A stretch of DNA of 64,000 nt, taken from Certhia americana (lineage: Eukaryota; Chordata; Aves; Passeriformes; Certhiidae). The notes beneath the pieces are model-generated. The model was given only the letters and a program-made list of their open reading frames with translations. It did no database searches and was not told the origin of the DNA. Each line of letters starts with the position of its first letter. Position 1 is the first letter of the stretch. Made by a program: the position numbers and the translations under genes. The stretch lies in contig CM031861.1 of the NCBI GenBank assembly GCA_018697195.1, positions 3,194,242 through 3,258,241 on the forward strand, written 5' to 3'. Below are positions 46,203-57,245 of the stretch, in pieces.

Positions 46203-49200
46203 CTGGTGTGGGCGTTGTGTTGTCTCCAGCCTCGCCCATGCTCCCCAGTGATGCCAGACTGAGAAAGTCATTATCTGCCTCTCTCTGGCTCCCAAAACGG
46301 AGCAGCATTTGCAGTCTGGTGTTCTCTAAGATGCTTTTGTTCACTTCATCAGCTGAATATTCATTTATGCATCAAATTGCACATTTGTGGAGAAAAACGA
46401 GGGCTGAAGCTTTTCAGTGCTTAGATTGAGATGCAGAAATGAATCATAAATCACTTGAAGAATTCTGTCTTTAAATCCCCTTATTGCAGTTGCTGGAAGA
46501 ACATGTATTTAAGCATCATCAGTGCTTTCCAGCATAGGCTATGCTTACTGCAGGGAAATGGTGAGCACCTGCATGAAGGAGACTTGTTAGAAAAGATGTT
46601 TAACATGATTTGAGATTCACACAAAGTGCTTCCCTTCTACTTTGTCCAGGTTTTTGCAGTGGGACTCCTCAGGAGTGAGGAGTTTATGGGTTGGGTTTAC
46701 ATTTGTTTTTATGAACTGCAATGTGGGCATCACCTTAAATATGTTACAAGAAAGTGGTCTGATACCCCAGGATATGTGTTGTGTGTTTCAGGACTTCCTG
46801 CATCTATTTACGCTTAGAGATCTAGAAATGCTGTCATTTACTCTATTTTTTCTGCAATACACTTTCCATTTTTCTCACAACAAATGAGAAACATTAGCAT
46901 CTGGTCTGGTTTTCTGGTACTACAGTTACTCTTCACGCATGTGTTTCATTTCACTAAGCTATGAACATTTTTAAAATTTGCATAGAAATAATTTTGCTGG
47001 GGAAATAATTAACTATAGTCTGGAATAAGTGTGCATATGTATGAAGAATATGCCCTTACTGGGAGGACACGTTCTTTCTATGATGAATGCTCTGGGGTTT
47101 TTTTGAAAGGTGTGATGAAGAGGCAGAAGAATTATTCTGCTCTTATTTGCTTCTCCTATTTGTGCTCCAAATACATCTTTCTTTTGCTAAATTGCTGGTA
47201 GTGAGTTTTAATAAATCAATTTCATGGAGGCAGAATACTTCCCAGAGGATGCTGGTTAATGCATGGAAATGGATGCATTTCATGTGCTTTGGAAAGTTGG
47301 GACAGGGAAGAGGTGCAGAAATGGAACACAGAAATGTTCACAGTTACCTGTGAATGTCAAAAACACCTGAGTGAACCAAGGAAGCCACTTTGAATTCAGT
47401 GATTTTATTCTGATTGGAAATACCTGCAAGGCAGCTGAAGGAAAGGGCGAGCCTGGCAAATTCTTGATTGGCATCTCCTTGTCTGGCAGGCACAGACAAG
47501 ACACAGCTGTGCCAAGGTAGTTTTGTCTCTAGTCTGTGAGGTTCCAAACATCCAGGTGATGAGTTTTTACAGAGATTTTGTGTGTGGGAAGGAAGTGAAA
47601 GCAGGAATAATGTACTGTAGGAAGGAGGTAGTTTGCAGGAAAGCAGTAAAGTGAGTGCATGCAAAGGATGTGCCATTTGAAGAGGAAAAATGTAGGAAAG
47701 CATCATTGGTGTTTATTTGAATTAAAAAAAAAGGTGTTTTGGTTGATTCTTTTTTAATATATTTTTAATTATATTTCCTATGAGAAAGACAAAACTTTAT
47801 CCCAAAGTGATTTTCTTCCTGTCCATGTCAGTTTGTCTTTTGGCCAGCTGGCTGTGTTGAGCTGCCTGGTATTTTGGTTTATTTGGTATTTTTGAACTAG
47901 GTGTTTATTGCCTTTTGTGTTCACTTTAAATTTAGTGAGGACATGGATGTTTTGCTGAGGTTCAGGCTGAATCTTTCCTTGTTGCTCAGTGTTCTGCCTT
48001 GAGGAGTTGCATTTTGCTTTTCTGTCTCAGAGGAACATCATGGTGGTGGGAATGAAAATGAAGCAAGGCCAGCAGGTTTTTAAAATGAGGTTGATTTGAC
48101 TTAGACAAGAAAACTGCTTTGGGAGCTCTGGAGTGAAAAGATTTAACTTCTGTTGCCTTATGCTATAAGTTGGTAGCAAAGCCACAGAAAGATTGCAGAA
48201 ATATTGAATCCTCTTCATTTCTTGTACCCACATGAAAGAAATCTTCACCACTGAAAGCTTGGAGAATAATACTGAATACACTTCTCTGTTAATGATGGCC
48301 TATTTAAAAAGAGCAGCATTGCAATTGGCAAATCTTTTTGAGACGAATTATTTTTGCCTATTGATAATCATGAATTAGAAAACATTTTTCTGTACTCACC
48401 TTGAGTTGTAGTTGTCAGTTATGTGTGGGTTTGATGTGTCTCCTTTAGCTTTCCTCATTGTAACCTTGCATCCTTTCCAAAGTCATCCATTCTAATCTAG
48501 GGAAGTGGGACTTTGACAATTTAATTCACTCTGGTGAATTTCTCCTGCTTGCCTGCCCTTTCCAGCCTCCTTGCTCCAGTCTTCCTCACACCTTCTGAAT
48601 CTATTTTATTTTATTTTATTTTATTATTTTATTTTATCTTTAGGCCTGCTTTAACCATAATGTTCCTGGTGAGCTCTCTGATGAGTCCTTTTTGCCAACA
48701 AAAGAATTGCAGTAGGAGCCCATTCTCTCTTAAACCTGCCAGTGCATCTACCAAATAAAACCAAGCAAAATAGAGGAGGCTCACATTTTACTGAACTCTA
48801 GCAATTCCTACAATAAACAAAAAGCCAAAGGAAACCAGTTTCGTTAGTGCTTCATTAACTTTCCTGAACAGACTCAAAGGGAAATGAGCACCACACACAA
48901 GAGCTGAACACTGTTCCAAATGCTCCAGATTATTTTCTAACTTGTACTTCTCATGAGCTGTGTAAATTGGCCAACATCTGTGAGGATGCTAAAAAATGTT
49001 TCTGCTGCTGGAAAATTAGAATATTCTCCTTCTGCAGCCTGCCTCATTGCTTCTCCCTTTCATTGCTTCTCTCCTCTCCCTGCTGAGCCTGCTTCCAGGC
49101 TCTGCTTCCATCTGCTTGTAGTTTTAGCAGAGCTCAGATTCTCCAAAACTGCTGAACTTTGTCATACACGGCAATTTTTAGAAGCAAGATGTTCTTAAGG

Positions 49201-50642
49201 GCCCTAAAGTATTTTTTATATATATATTCATGTATGCCTGTTCCTTATAGCAGAGCTGTTGCACAGCCACGTAACAAACATGCCTTTTCCCCTAGTGCCC
49301 AGACCCTTGTGTGTTTATGGTGGCTCTCAGCTGTGCTTGCCCTGTGTGATGGAGCTCTTTCAGTTTAAGCAGGGGGTGTTTGGAAGGGAAGTGTTCAGAG
49401 GTGTTCTCTCCTCTTGGCTGGTGTTTTTGTGTGCTGACACCTTGGCCGGTGTCGGCAGAACCGAGGCCCTGCAAGGTTCACACCACGAGCTCCAGAGGGT
49501 ATTGGCTTAGGCAGCAGTGCTAATACTGAACAAATGCCTTTCCTGATCACAAGTTCGTAGGACTGGGGAGTTTTGGAGATCAGCGTGGAGTTTCTTTGCA
49601 AACACAGAATAGATGTGATAAGTGCCTCTTTGTCCTAGGCGGAATTTTTATGAAGAAAGAGGTTGTGGCTTTTTTCTTGGGAAACGAATTCTTCATTTTA
49701 TATTTTTAGATCACAAGGGGTAATTTACTTGCCTTTTTCTTATGGCTCTTGTCAGAATTCATGTTGCTTAATCTCCTTGCTCTGCTATTAAAACTCACCT
49801 TTGTATTTACCACAGGCCAGGAGAAACTAATCTTAGCTCCTAGTAATTAGTGCTTTTTTAGTTCTTTGTGCTCCATGCATGGGCAACAAAGGCCTAATAT
49901 AGAATGTGCATATTTTATCTTCACAGTAAGCTAACAATCCAATAGATGAAAAGCCTTTTTCTTTCTCCATAATTCCTATCTTGCCCTTCCCCCCAATCAT
50001 ATAAACCCGTGGAAGTATTGAGCTAACAGCACTAAGAATCAATTTAACTGTGCTGCCGTAGCAGTAGCGAGAACAAGAAGTGATAGCAGGGGTAATTCTG
50101 CCGAGGCTGAGCCCCAGGCTGGCAGAAATGTGTTTCTAGGGAGCAGTGTTTCATCTGCTGCCAGACTGTGGCTCCTTCCAGGGCTGCACTGAGCAGCAGA
50201 GGAAGCCACCTCCAGGGCCACTGTGTGAAGGGGGCATCCACATGGAATGCAGGTACAGCTTGGACACCCCTCTCTCCCCCTACAACCTCAAACACATTCA
50301 GTACCCCTCTGGCTTTTCAGAAGGGTGCGTTTTAGAAGCTCTTCCTACAGAAAAAATACATTCCTTCCTTTAGGCTGGTGTGTTAAGCTGGTGGTAGCTC
50401 CCAGCTGAAGCCAGCAGTCTCACAGCTCGTGATAGCCCAGAGCTGACAGGAGTCTCCCATCTCTTCTGGCTGATGACTGCTCAGTGGTCAGAGAAAACAC
50501 AGCTTGATACAGTCAGCCTAGTAAAATGTGCTGCTGCTGGGGAATTCAGGGTGCTACAGAAGAGATGTACGTGCTCTACAGGCTCACAGCCAAGTTCAGT
50601 GCATCCTACAGGTAGAGCATGTCATGCAAATTCTTGAATTAC
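46203..50642. other. Unique non-coding stretch
   Basis: No gene or recognised transposable element. Contains an 8-base-arm hairpin at 47478-47500 (CTTGTCTG/CAGACAAG) and the (TTTTA)n repeat at 48602-48637. Confidence 0.55.
48602..48637. repeat. (TTTTA)n microsatellite
   Basis: About seven pentanucleotide units with one shortened unit. Confidence 0.9.
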
Positions 50643-51100
50643 ACAGAATCACAGAATCCCGGAATGGTTTGGGTCGAAAGGTACCTTAAAGATCATCCAG
50701 TTCCACCCTCACCTTCCCTAGAGCAGGCTGCTCCAAGTCCTGTCCAGCCTGGCCTTGAACACTTTCAGCTGTCTGGGCAAGGGGCTGCCAGGGCCTCACC
50801 TACCTCACAGGGAAGAATTTCTTCATAATATCTGCTCTAAGCCGGTCTTCTGTCAGTTTAAAGCCATTCCCCCTTGTTCTGTGCATGGCTTTGTCCAAAG
50901 CCCCTCTCTGGCTCTCTTGTAACCCCTCTAGGTACTGGAAGGGGCTCTAAGGTCTCCCCAGACTCCTCCCTAAATTGAACAGCCCCAGCTCTCTCAGCCT
51001 GTCCCTGCAGCAGAGGGGCTCCAGCCCTCTGAGCATCTTTGTGGCCTCCTCTGGACTCACTCCAAAAGGTCCATGGCTTCTTTTGCTGGGGGCCCCATAT
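50643..51100 (-). mobile_element. CR1 LINE 3' fragment, minus strand, about 460 bp
   Basis: Starts with the reversed terminus ACAGAATCACAGAATCC and GGAATGGTTTGGGTCG, then CAGCCTGGCCTTGAACAC, AGGGAAGAATTTCTTCATAAT, CCATTCCCCCTTGTTCTGTGC, AACAGCCCCAGCTCTCTCAGC, CAGCAGAGGGGCTCCAGCCC and GTGGCCTCCTCTGGACTC in the expected reversed order. Non-coding relic. Confidence 0.95.
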
Positions 51101-52831
51101 CAATGAGGTGGGAAATTTTTAACCTGGATAAAACCTTCTTATTTTAAGCTTGTCTGGGGAACTAAGACAGGGAAAAGTAAACAGTCAGTTGTTGCAATTG
51201 GGAATACATTTAAAGTCGTAAGTTTAATGTGTTTTAATGCGTGAGTTTTGAACCTTAGAGAAGAGTTTGCTGCTGAGGACTGTTAGATGTAAATCTAAAC
51301 CATAAGTAGGTTGTTTTAAGAAAGATGTTTAAGACCCCAGCTCTAATCCCAGACAACCACCAGCAATGGCTTTCTGCCATTCACAGGGAAGAATTCCTGC
51401 TGTGGTTTTCTGTGTTGGGGTTCAAAGCGTGAAGGTCTGTGCTCTGAAAGTCAAACGGACGGGAAAAGTGGCGAGCACTCCAGCAGAGACTCTGCTTTAT
51501 TTCTGGATTTCCCTTCCCTTTCCTGTACGGCTGTGAACACCCAGAACCGTCCCTGTTGTTGTCACGGGTTTCAGTTGTCAGTGCCAGCTGAGGCTGGATT
51601 GTTTCTGGGGGTGGCTCCAGCCGTACCTTCGGATCGTGCACTGAGGCAGCGGCCAGCGCAGAGTCACGGGGGCTGATAAATCCCAGATAAGCCTTCGGAT
51701 TCTACTTGCCAGTAGCCAAAGAATAGAAACCTCCTCTTGCCCGTCTCTTATCGTCAGTTACATTTTGTGAGATGAAACAGGATCAAGAGCTGGACTTTGT
51801 CAAGCTGCACCTTGACAGAGATGTGTGTATGGGATTGCCAGTTTGTGGGATGTCACAAGCCATCTCCTCCAGTAAAAATCCTCCTCAGCTGATGAGGAGC
51901 TGAACTGAAAGATGATGAAAGATTCAAGATAGACACAGTCCACTGCCTCAGAGCAGATAAGCCTGAATGACAAAAAAAGTTGCTGAACAAGCTGAATATT
52001 TTAGAGTAAAAGCAGACAAACCCTGCAGAGTTAGTAATTGCAAATACTCTGTCTCTCGCATGCATGAAGTACAGCAACGCATTGCTAAATCCAGTGGAGC
52101 TGGGTAGGAGTCATACTCTCCAGGGCAATGGATGTGAAATCTCGGAAAATCTTGTTTCTGGGATCTTCTCAGTTGTTCTGAGCCTTGTGCTCAGGGAGCT
52201 TCCCTTCTCCTGATGTGCTTTTGTTTTGCTGGGAAGTGCTGTGCTACTGATTCACCTTTGCTTCAACACCTTTTGTGTATTTAAACTGCTTTTGTAAGGA
52301 ACTTAAATTTGTTTAGGATAATTCTGTTTCTCCTTTTTTTCTGCTAGTTCATCTTTTCTCCTCTACTTCTTCCAGTACCTTCAGAAGCCATTTACTAGTT
52401 TCAAATCCACCTGAAGGCAGAACAGTTACATCCAGTCTCTAAAAATGGCTCAGTGAGGCTAATGGAGGTCGCTGGCTGGCTGGAGGGATGGTGTTCAAAC
52501 TGATCTTCTCCATGAGAACCTCAGGCTGTGGTGAGGACCCTGGAGGTGGTTCAAGAACATGTGGAAGAAATGCTGGATAGTTTAAGGGAAAGAACTACCA
52601 GGGAGAGGGATCTCAGCAGGAGTAGTAAGGTCGTAGAGGAGTGGTTTAAGTCTTCAGGGGTTTGGGGGAAATGGGCAATGAGGTGGTGGGAGTGATTACT
52701 GGGAATGTCCCTAAGAAGGAGGAAGAGCAAGGACTGTTACTGATGGATGGAGGGGGGTGTGTATGGATGTAGGGCTGAAATCCACAGGAGATCTTTTCTT
52801 ATTCCACTGCAGGCAAGAAAAGTTGTTGTGG
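51101..52831. other. Unique non-coding stretch with a CpG-moderate pocket
   Basis: No gene seen. The pocket at 51430-51745 is noted separately. The part at 52490-52700 looks faintly repeat-like (GGATGG, GGTGGTTCAAGAAC) but matches no family I recognise. Confidence 0.5.
51430..51745. promoter_or_regulatory. CpG-moderate segment with GATA-type sites
   Basis: About 14 CpG in 300 bases in otherwise CpG-poor DNA, followed by CAGATAAGCC and CTTATCG (GATA-factor type sites) at 51686-51750. Possible regulatory element. No TATA box or gene is visible. Confidence 0.25.
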
Positions 52832-52854
52832 TTTTTTTTTTTTTTTTTTTTTTT
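52832..52854. repeat. T23 homopolymer
   Basis: Twenty-three consecutive T. Confidence 0.9.
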
Positions 52855-53316
52855 CTGGTGGCACCCAATTAATTGTGGTTTGGTTTGATAAATGTTAATG
52901 TATTCCTGTGTCATAAAACTGCTGTGTTAGCATGTGTCTGGCTGCCATTTGTGGATTTGAAGCAGCAGTTTTGCTGTGCAAGTAGGTCTGCTCTTCAAAC
53001 AATGGTGTGTGAACTTGTGATGACTTTTCCCTTTAGGTCAGCTTGCAGCTTCATTCCTACAGGATCTTTATGTTGGCAAATCAAGGAATCACTTCTCCCT
53101 CTAAGCAGTTTGCTGCCATAGAGGAAAAAAAGTCGTCGCCCAAGGTTTTAGGATGTAAAATTTCCTTTTTCCCTGGAATTTTTTCAGGTACTGCATCATC
53201 CTTGTAGGTTTTACAAATCCATTTTTACGTGTTTTTGTGACCGCGTCTGCTTTAGCTGCTAAATATTGATTAAAGCATTTTGAGATGAACATGAGGTGCC
53301 AGAGAATCTGTATTAA
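52855..53316. other. Unique non-coding stretch
   Basis: No gene or repeat recognised. An 82-codon frame at 52873-53121 (plus) has no known relatives. Confidence 0.5.
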
Positions 53317-53355
53317 AGTGCCTTCCGACCCAGACCATCCTGTAATTCTGTGATC
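53317..53355 (+). mobile_element. CR1 LINE 3' terminus, very short
   Basis: Only the last 40 or so bases of a CR1 are present: GTGCCTTCCGACCCAGACC then ATCCTGTAATTCTGTGATC. Extreme 5' truncation. Confidence 0.75.
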
Positions 53356-56104
53356 AAAGTTGAGATGGCTCTGCTCAGTCAATTTATATCTGCAGAATAA
53401 TTGTGCTGCTGCTTGTATTTCTAGAATGTGTAAAAAAAGCTTTGCTTGGTGAAGACTTCAAATAATTTAATTTGTGGATTTCATAAACCTTTATTAATGT
53501 TATTACTTTGCAACTTCTTTCTTCGTGCCAGTCAAAACTAAAAATAGGGCAAACAGGGCTTCAAGATTTCAAGCTGCAAGTCTTTAAGGAGTTAATGCAC
53601 ATAATTGAGGAGCAAATGGGAAAAGCATACATCTGATAAGAAATATATGCATAGAAATTGTAGCTGCCTACAAAGAACCACGAAACAGAACTGAATGAGC
53701 AACAAAATTGGAAATATATTCAGTGTTGCTTCAATTATTTTTGCAAGCATCTGAGATCAATAAGGCTGTAAACTAGAGATTACAGCATAACATCAGCATT
53801 AATAGAATGTTCTTCACTTTATGTTTAAAAGCAGTTACCATATGGTTACTTCTGAGTCCTGCTGTGACTCGGGTTTTGATGGAGCATATGTTTCTGCTTC
53901 CTATCTCCTTTGGTTGAAGTGTGCAGCAAATCGAGCTGGTTACCTAGCAGCTGGATCTCTATCCCTGGTATCTCAGCAGGGCAGCCTGCCCAGGGATCAT
54001 TTTATCACTTGATGGGAACTTCTTAGCTCTGTGCAGTTTACTTTGGAGTAACTCTTCTGAGTATCTGGGTGTTCCTGCATCAGGCTGCAGAGATGTTTTT
54101 TTCCTTGGACACATTGCTCTGTTTCTCAGTTCTTGTGCCCCTCATACGTTTCCCCATTTAGTGACCTTTCTCCAGCTTGTCCTGGCCAAGGGATAGGTGA
54201 ACCAGATCATTTCAGAGTTCATTATCACTGCTCCAAGCATCAATTAGTAGTGAAGTAAGAACATGGTGGTAGTAGTGGGATAACAACGCTTTCACACAAC
54301 GAATCGTTTTTATCTGCCCTCGGGGACACGAGGAATTGTCTCTAAAATGCTTCAGCCATAAACTCAGAGAGATGGAAGCACTGTTCTCCATCACTGCAGC
54401 ATGTTCTGCAATAAGGAAATCGCCTGCTTAGCCTGTGCTGCTGGATCTGGAGCAGTTAATCAGGAGTGCACTGCTGAGACCCTGAGTGAGGCAGAACAAC
54501 AGCAAAAACCCCTCTGCCAAACCCAGCCTCAAAATAAAGAGCAGGGATGCAGAGCTGCAGCTTTATTTTGCAAATGAAAGCGAAGAGCCCTGTAGTTAAA
54601 TTTCTGCCTTTGAAGTAGTATTGGATGTGAAAGCTTGTGCAGATGAGTACAGGAGGAGCCCGGCTGACTGTCAGCTTTCATTTCTCAGTCAAAGGATGCT
54701 TCTCTGTTGGTGCAGCGTGGATCAGAGTGGCTGCCACCCGAGGGGCCACTCCCCAGCAGGCTGGGTGTTCATGGCAGAGGGAGGGAGGGCTGTGCAGGAA
54801 TGCTCTGGCTCAGCACGCGATGTGGGATGGTGCCAGCCGCTCTCGTGGAGGGAGCCTCTGGGTAAGGGATGCAGGAAAAATGGAAGAGCTGGAATGTAAA
54901 TACCTGGAAGTTACAGTGCAGGACAGAAAGAGTGTTGAGTGCCTGTGGCCGATGCTTTGGGTGATGCTTGCTGTGTGGCAAACCCCAGCAGGAATGGTTG
55001 GGGCCAAGGTCAGTGGGTTTCACGGGGCTTTCCCACCCATCCTGAGCCGCTGGTCCTCAGGGTCTCCATTCCTTGTCTGTACAACAGGGACATGCACATT
55101 GCTTTTCCATCCCTTTTGGCTTGTGTCTGCCCACATTGTAGCCTGATTGTGGCTGCTGGTGTCTCTTACCAGGTGTACAAATCCTGCCTGATCTTCAGGA
55201 ATACTGATAAAAGGGCTAATCAAAGCTTGTATATACATTTGAGGCTGTGATCATGTGGATTATCCTAGGAGAATCTGTTTTCTATGGAGAAGCTGTCTCA
55301 GTAAAACAGGCAAACAAACCTCTGCAAAAGATGATGTTCAAGAATGTAAATGTGGTTATTTATCAATTTTGGTTCTTTTTCAGCAGACCTTGCAGAGTCT
55401 TCCCAAAAGCTGTCAACATAAATACAGTTATGGACCAGCAGCCAACTCCAATTCCCCCCAAACCATAGAATAAATTAATTCTCTTTCAGTCCTTCTGGAA
55501 CACAGTAAGGTGGTAAACAGGAGGAAACTGAATCCCATTTGCTACTCTGTGGGGTTTTGTTTGGCTGGTTTTGTTCTTTTTTACAAAAAAAGTTACATCC
55601 TAGCTGTATGTACTAACAAGTTTAAAAAGAAAAAAAAGAATTATCCCCAGTGTATTTCAATCAGATACGAGCCCGGGGATTAAGAGGAGCTTTAGACTCA
55701 GCTCATTAATTGTGCAGGCTAAGGATGTACAAGCAGTGGGTTTTTTTTGTATTTTACCTTCCCTGTGCTGTGGAGTGAAAGAGCCCCAAGCTACTGTATG
55801 TAGTAGGTATTGCAGACATTCCTTCATGTTTGTAACATACAGAAATCTTGGGCAAATCACGCCTCAGAAATGCCAAGTATCTTAGAATATTTCAATGAAC
55901 AATTCAATTAATTGAAACAGTTCTTGTGGTTTGGAAGGTGATGATAAGGATTATATAAGGAGAGATGGGTACAGTGTTCACAGAGTGCAGGCTATGAAAC
56001 TATGTCAGCCCTTTTGTTTCTTGCCAGGAATTTAGAACTAGAGGTGAGTATGTTTAAAAATTAAAAATCCATCAATTAATCAGAAGCGATAAAACATTTA
56101 GCAA
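53356..56104. other. Unique non-coding stretch
   Basis: No supported gene. AT-rich at 53460-53800 with ATTA cores, and GC-richer at 54640-55100 where frames up to 169 codons open on the plus strand without recognisable content. A splice-acceptor-like site at about 55385 is noted as a finding. Confidence 0.5.
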
Positions 56105-56570
56105 GTGCACTGCGCTCGTTCAGACGAATGCAGGAGAATGTGCTGCCCCGTTTTTGCCTTTCCTGCGCTGCTGGGGACATCGGGAGGAGCCCGATGGTGC
56201 CAGGCTGGTGCTGCCCCAGCACCTGTGGGGCAGGAATCCAAGCTGGGCTCTGCTCCTGTGTGTAAAGAGCAAGCCCTGCTCCCTTCCTGGTCGCAGTAAT
56301 GCTCTTTCCCTTTCTGCAGCAGAAAAAGCAGCTCAGTGCCATAAACCTCATCCCCATCCCTGCGAGTGGCCCCTGGTGACCTGCCCACCCTGGAGCTGCA
56401 GCAGGGGCTGGGTGGCTGTGCTGCTGAGGTGTGGGAGGAAGGGGCAGCCTGACCCAGAGGAGGGGGTTAATGCAGCTTTCCCAGGGAGGAGCTGTGATGG
56501 TTGGAGTGCTCCGGGTGTCACCCTGCCTGAAGCTGCCCCTGGCTGTCTCTTACCCCCAGTGAAGAATCGT
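56105..56570. promoter_or_regulatory. GC-rich pocket with a CpG cluster at its left edge
   Basis: Seven CpG lie in about the first 100 bases, and the rest is GC-rich but only modestly CpG-rich. Overlapping frames up to 151 codons (plus) and 107 codons (minus) are explained by the GC content and match nothing I know. A promoter or a decayed GC-rich element are both possible. Confidence 0.2.
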
Positions 56571-57229
56571 GTTCTGCTGCAAACCAGCAAGCAGTTGGTT
56601 AATCTGTGAAAGGGGGAATATAATCTTTGTAATATAAGATGTGAAGCAATAAAACAGTAAATCCTATACATGGAAAAAACAGATGTATTAATAGTGCATT
56701 CCTATGTAGCTGTAGGAATTTTCTTTAATTACTAACTTGTTTTGTGAGCAGTCAGGAAAACCAAATATCTGATCTCTCTCGCTGCCAAGTAATGAGCTGC
56801 CTAATTATTAATTGAAGGAAAATTTTGTGATGGGCCGCATTCAAAAATTCTTTTGTGTTTTTGCTAGTCCCAGTGCAAGTGGGCTTTGATTACCGTGAGC
56901 ATGTCAATCCTAGCAGTCCTAACAATTTCCCTGGAAAGTGTTAGCCTTTCCCTAAGACTGGGCTTTGCCTCGTAAGCTCTCTGGGAGTTGTCCTGGAGCT
57001 GTCAGGATGCCCCAGTTTACTTGGGCATCAATTGGCTCTATCCAGGCACCATCTGCTTGGAACCTGCTGCTGCAAGGGGAAGTTTGCACTTGAAACAGTG
57101 CTAGATCAGACCAGCACATTGCTGTGCATCCTGATTGCTAGCTTCTTGGGAATCAGAAGGAAAAGTAGCCAGATCTTTCATCTTTGGGTATAAATTTGAA
57201 GGTAGATTAACACTAGATTAATAATCTGG
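56571..57229. other. Unique AT-rich stretch
   Basis: No gene. Holds the homeodomain-site block at 56720-56870. Confidence 0.5.
56720..56870. promoter_or_regulatory. Candidate conserved non-coding block
   Basis: TTTAATTACTAAC near 56724, then CAAGTAATGAGC, and TAATTATTAATTGA at 56802-56815 (two adjoining homeodomain-type sites), followed by GATGGGCCGCATTC. Typical motif texture of developmental enhancers, with no proof from this window alone. Confidence 0.28.
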
Positions 57230-57245
57230 AAAAAAAAAAAAAAAA
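57230..57245. repeat. A16 homopolymer
   Basis: Sixteen consecutive A. Confidence 0.9.

Noticed and set aside
47478..47500. 8-bp-arm hairpin CTTGTCTG/CAGACAAG
   Set aside because: Stems of this length with short loops are expected several times by chance in 64 kb.
54637..55146. 169-codon plus-strand frame
   Set aside because: Lies in GC-richer DNA with competing frames on both strands, no known domain, and length at the chance maximum.
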